From positions 308,799 through 372,798 of the forward strand of contig NZ_JAIWNC010000005.1 in assembly GCF_020216025.1 (NCBI RefSeq): DNA of 64,000 bases, written 5' to 3'. Shown here piece after piece: positions 62,084 through 64,000 of the stretch. Position numbers and translations under genes: made by a program. Numbering within the stretch: the first letter of the stretch is position 1; every line of letters starts with the position of its first letter. Below the pieces are notes generated by a model, which searched no databases, had not been told where the DNA came from, and was given only the letters and a program-made list of their open reading frames with translations. The stretch comes from Jidongwangia harbinensis. GTDB taxonomy: Bacteria; Actinomycetota; Actinomycetes; Mycobacteriales; Micromonosporaceae.

Positions 62084-62926
62084 ATGACCTCCGACGACGG
62101 ATCCACCAGGGAGCTCGCGGAGACCTATGCCGACGGTGGCTTCCTCGACGCCAAGTGGGACGTCATGCGACGGCACCGCACCAGCGCACAGAGCTTCGAG
62201 GACTGGTTGCTGGACCAGCTGCCGATCCGGCCCGGCCTGCGGGTTCTCGACGTGGGCGCGGGCTCCGGCCGATTCGCCCTGCCGCTGGCCCGGCGGCTGG
62301 GCGAAACCGGCCGGGTGGTGGCGCTGGACCTGCTGCCCGAGGTGATGGCGCCGATCCGGCGGTCCGGGCTACCCGTCGCGACGGTGGTCGGCGACGCCAA
62401 CGAGCCGCCGGCGGATCTGGGCCGGTTCGACATCGTGCTGGCCGCGCACATGCTGTACCACCTGGACGACGTGGTCGCCGGGGCGCGCGCGCTGGCCGGG
62501 CTGCTACGCCCGGGCGGGCTCTTCGTGGCCACCACGAACGTCGGCGTCGGCATGCGGGAGATGTTCGAGCTCCACCTCGCCGCCATGCGCGAGCTTGGAC
62601 TGCCCGCCGAGGACACCGCCGAGCCGGAGCGGTTCGGCGGTGACACCGGGCCCGCCCTGCTGCGCCAGGTCTTCCCGGAGGTGCGGCGCCGGGAGTACGA
62701 CGGCGGGTTCGTCGCGCCGTCCGCCGACCCGGTGTTCGCCTACTACGCTGCCACCGAGTTGTACCGGCGGCCGATGCGCGACGACCGCATCCCGATGCCG
62801 ACACGGCTGCGACTGGCCCCGACCTATGTGCATCTCGCCCAAGAGACGATCAACGATGGTGGCCCGTTGCACGTACACAAGGACATGGTCGCGTTCTTCT
62901 GCCGCGGCACCGACTCCGGGGAGTGA
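62084..62926 (+). CDS. Class I SAM-dependent methyltransferase
   Basis: A 280-residue methyltransferase with motif I VLDVGAGSGRFALPLA, VVALDLLPEVMAPI as motif II, and the ILLAAHMLYHLDD-type motif near residue 125. No substrate is recognised. It starts 15 bp after the alcohol dehydrogenase and ends one base before the CopC gene, so the three may be cotranscribed. Confidence 0.9.
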   Translation: MTSDDGSTRELAETYADGGFLDAKWDVMRRHRTSAQSFEDWLLDQLPIRPGLRVLDVGAGSGRFALPLARRLGETGRVVALDLLPEVMAPIRRSGLPVATVVGDANEPPADLGRFDIVLAAHMLYHLDDVVAGARALAGLLRPGGLFVATTNVGVGMREMFELHLAAMRELGLPAEDTAEPERFGGDTGPALLRQVFPEVRRREYDGGFVAPSADPVFAYYAATELYRRPMRDDRIPMPTRLRLAPTYVHLAQETINDGGPLHVHKDMVAFFCRGTDSGE

Positions 62927-62927
62927 C

Positions 62928-63500
62928 ATGAGAATCGTCCGTACCGTGGCCGCAGTGCTTCTCGGGGTGGCCGTGGCCGTTCCGCTGGGCGCCGCACCGG
63001 CGTGGGCGCACAACTCGCTGACCAGCGCCCAGCCGGCCAAGAACGCGGTCCTCACCAGGGCGCCGAAGGAGATCCGGCTGACCTTCCTGCAGAAGCCGGA
63101 CAGCGCGTCGATGTCCATCAAGGTGACCGACGCCGGCGGACAGCCGGTGGCGGTCGGCGCGCCCGAGGTGGACGGCATGGCGAGTGTGGCGTCGATCACC
63201 GGGCCCCTCCGCAACGGTGTCCACACCATCACCTATCGGGTGGTTTCCCGGGACGGCCATCCGGTCCAGGGGTCCTACCGGTTCACCCTGGACGACCCCG
63301 AGGCCGCCGAGAAGGAGCCGTCGGCCGCGCCGGCGGCGTCCACCGCCCCGGCCACGGCCACGCCGCTCGCGGTGGTGCCGGCAGCCGGTTCGTCGGACGA
63401 TTCCCCCTGGTCAACCACGGTGGTCCTGGCCCTCCCGGTGATCACGCTGGCGATCGGTCTGATCATCTTCTGGCTCGCCCGGCGCGGCCGTCGTCATTGA
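62928..63500 (+). CDS. CopC-domain copper-binding protein with C-terminal membrane anchor
   Basis: A 190-residue exported protein. The signal ends in APAWA, so the mature protein starts at AHNSL, putting a His near the N-terminus as in CopC copper sites. The CopC fold shows SAQPAKNAVL, PKEIRLTFLQ, YRVVSRDGHPVQGSYRFTL. A Pro/Ala/Thr linker leads to one C-terminal helix (VVLALPVITLAIGLIIFW) and RRGRRH. It probably binds copper outside the membrane. ATG 62928 has GGGGAG upstream. Confidence 0.92.
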   Translation: MRIVRTVAAVLLGVAVAVPLGAAPAWAHNSLTSAQPAKNAVLTRAPKEIRLTFLQKPDSASMSIKVTDAGGQPVAVGAPEVDGMASVASITGPLRNGVHTITYRVVSRDGHPVQGSYRFTLDDPEAAEKEPSAAPAASTAPATATPLAVVPAAGSSDDSPWSTTVVLALPVITLAIGLIIFWLARRGRRH

Positions 63501-63559
63501 GCGTGGTCGCTCGATTACATAAAGTGACTCATACTTTCGGCTAGTCAGGGCTGGCCCTC

Positions 63560-63582
63560 TCGGTTAGTGTCGTCATAACCGA
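63560..63582. promoter_or_regulatory. Inverted repeat upstream of the second sigma gene
   Basis: TCGGTTA-N9-TAACCGA has perfect 7-bp arms, 136 bp before the sigma start. It could be an operator or promoter element. The surrounding 63501-63717 is non-coding and relatively A/T-rich. Confidence 0.45.
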
Positions 63583-63717
63583 ACGGCCTAGCATGCGTGC
63601 ATACCGGCAAGCGACAGAACGCCGGGATTCATGGAGCTGATAGCGACACCTGATCCACCCGGGCCCCCGCACCCCCAGGGGCCGGCTCTCCGGACAGGTA
63701 CCAGGGAGGACCACAGC

Positions 63718-64000
63718 ATGACCGTTACGACGCAGGCGACCACCGAGTCCACGACCGAGACGTCCGAGACCGTGCTCGTCCAGGCGCCCGCGGACAGCGC
63801 CGCGGACCTGCTCAACGCGATGGCAGCAATGCCCGTCGGGCACCCGTCCCGCGCCACACTGCGTGACCGGGCGATCGAGGCGTGGCTGCCGCTGGCCCGC
63901 CACCTCGCCCACCGTTACTCCGGCCGCGGCGAGCCCACCGACGACCTGGTCCAGACCGCCACCGTCGGACTCATCAAGGCCGTCGACAAGTTCGACCCCG
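63718..64000 (+). CDS. SigB/SigF-family sigma factor, start only (runs off the window)
   Basis: The first 94 residues are visible. After a Thr/Glu-rich N-terminus, the sequence AIEAWLPLARHLAHRYSGRGEPTDDLVQTATVGLIKAVDKF is nearly the same as region 2 of the sigma factor at 6921. ATG 63718 has GGGAGG eight nt upstream. It is a close paralogue of that gene; the rest lies beyond the window. Confidence 0.92.
   Translation, partial: MTVTTQATTESTTETSETVLVQAPADSAADLLNAMAAMPVGHPSRATLRDRAIEAWLPLARHLAHRYSGRGEPTDDLVQTATVGLIKAVDKFDP

Noticed and set aside
59987..62176. 729-codon frame extending the SDR upstream through the alcohol dehydrogenase
   Set aside because: The extension is antisense to a clear Zn dehydrogenase; ATG 60793 with AAGGAGG is the natural SDR start.

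Overview
The window is chromosomal DNA of a very high-GC actinobacterium. Codon third positions are almost all G or C, GTG starts are common, and ATGA/GTGA overlaps between cistrons are frequent. The gene content (SigB/SigF-type sigma factors with STAS/SpoIIE partner-switching genes, an ECF42-type sigma with a DGPF protein, a protein kinase carrying a CBM2-like domain, a 388-residue RhaI-type rhamnose isomerase) points to Micromonosporaceae, perhaps Actinoplanes or a relative; this placement is inference. No tRNA, rRNA, CRISPR array, transposase or prophage was recognised.

Layout. 1-7700: partial hemD-like gene, ABC exporter with a MerR-type promoter, imine-reductase-like enzyme divergent from an HxlR regulator, secreted metalloprotease, Gfo/Idh/MocA oxidoreductase and a SigB/F-type sigma factor. 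7800-11800: a STAND NTPase divergent from an MFS transporter, both visibly richer in A/T. 11840-18260: a stress/metal island (DUF4383, Mn catalase, DUF2243, CtaG-like, Nramp, response regulator divergent from a minimal histidine kinase, small ORFs). Three genes here share an unusual motif at a fixed distance from the start codon. 18280-24050: Tat-exported PHP protein, EAL-HDOD protein, kinase with extracytoplasmic CBM2-like domain, ECF42 sigma plus DGPF protein. 24150-25760: ahcY with a SAH riboswitch and a strong terminator. 25800-31600: STAS and SpoIIE signalling genes, duplicated Zn-protease lipoprotein, CPA1 antiporter, NmrA-like protein.

31640-45420 is a complete L-rhamnose system: rhaE-rhaB-lutA-lutB-lutC on one strand, a LacI regulator, and rhaT-rhaP-rhaQ-rhaS-rhaM-rhaI on the other, with three TGAAAC-type operators. 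Rhamnose is imported, mutarotated, isomerised, phosphorylated and cleaved. The lactaldehyde arm goes to lactate and then to pyruvate through LutABC. 45464-49603 is a second sugar ABC system (FrcABC-like) divergent from its own LacI regulator, with two identical GACAACGTTGTC operators. 49617-51558 holds a metallophosphoesterase and a DUF234-type ATPase with tandem operators.

51617-54409: glyA behind a ZTP (pfl) riboswitch, then an Erm-type 23S rRNA methyltransferase preceded by a short ORF containing the Arg-Leu-Arg arrest motif of macrolide-sensing leader peptides, with alternative hairpins that can sequester the erm ribosome binding site. The leader-erm unit is bracketed by 46-48 bp perfect palindromes of a repeat family also found at 14974. 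54409-64000: secreted discoidin-domain protein, aldo/keto reductase, NhaA, SDR, Zn alcohol dehydrogenase, methyltransferase, CopC-like protein, and the start of a second SigB/F-type sigma factor paralogous to the one at 6921.
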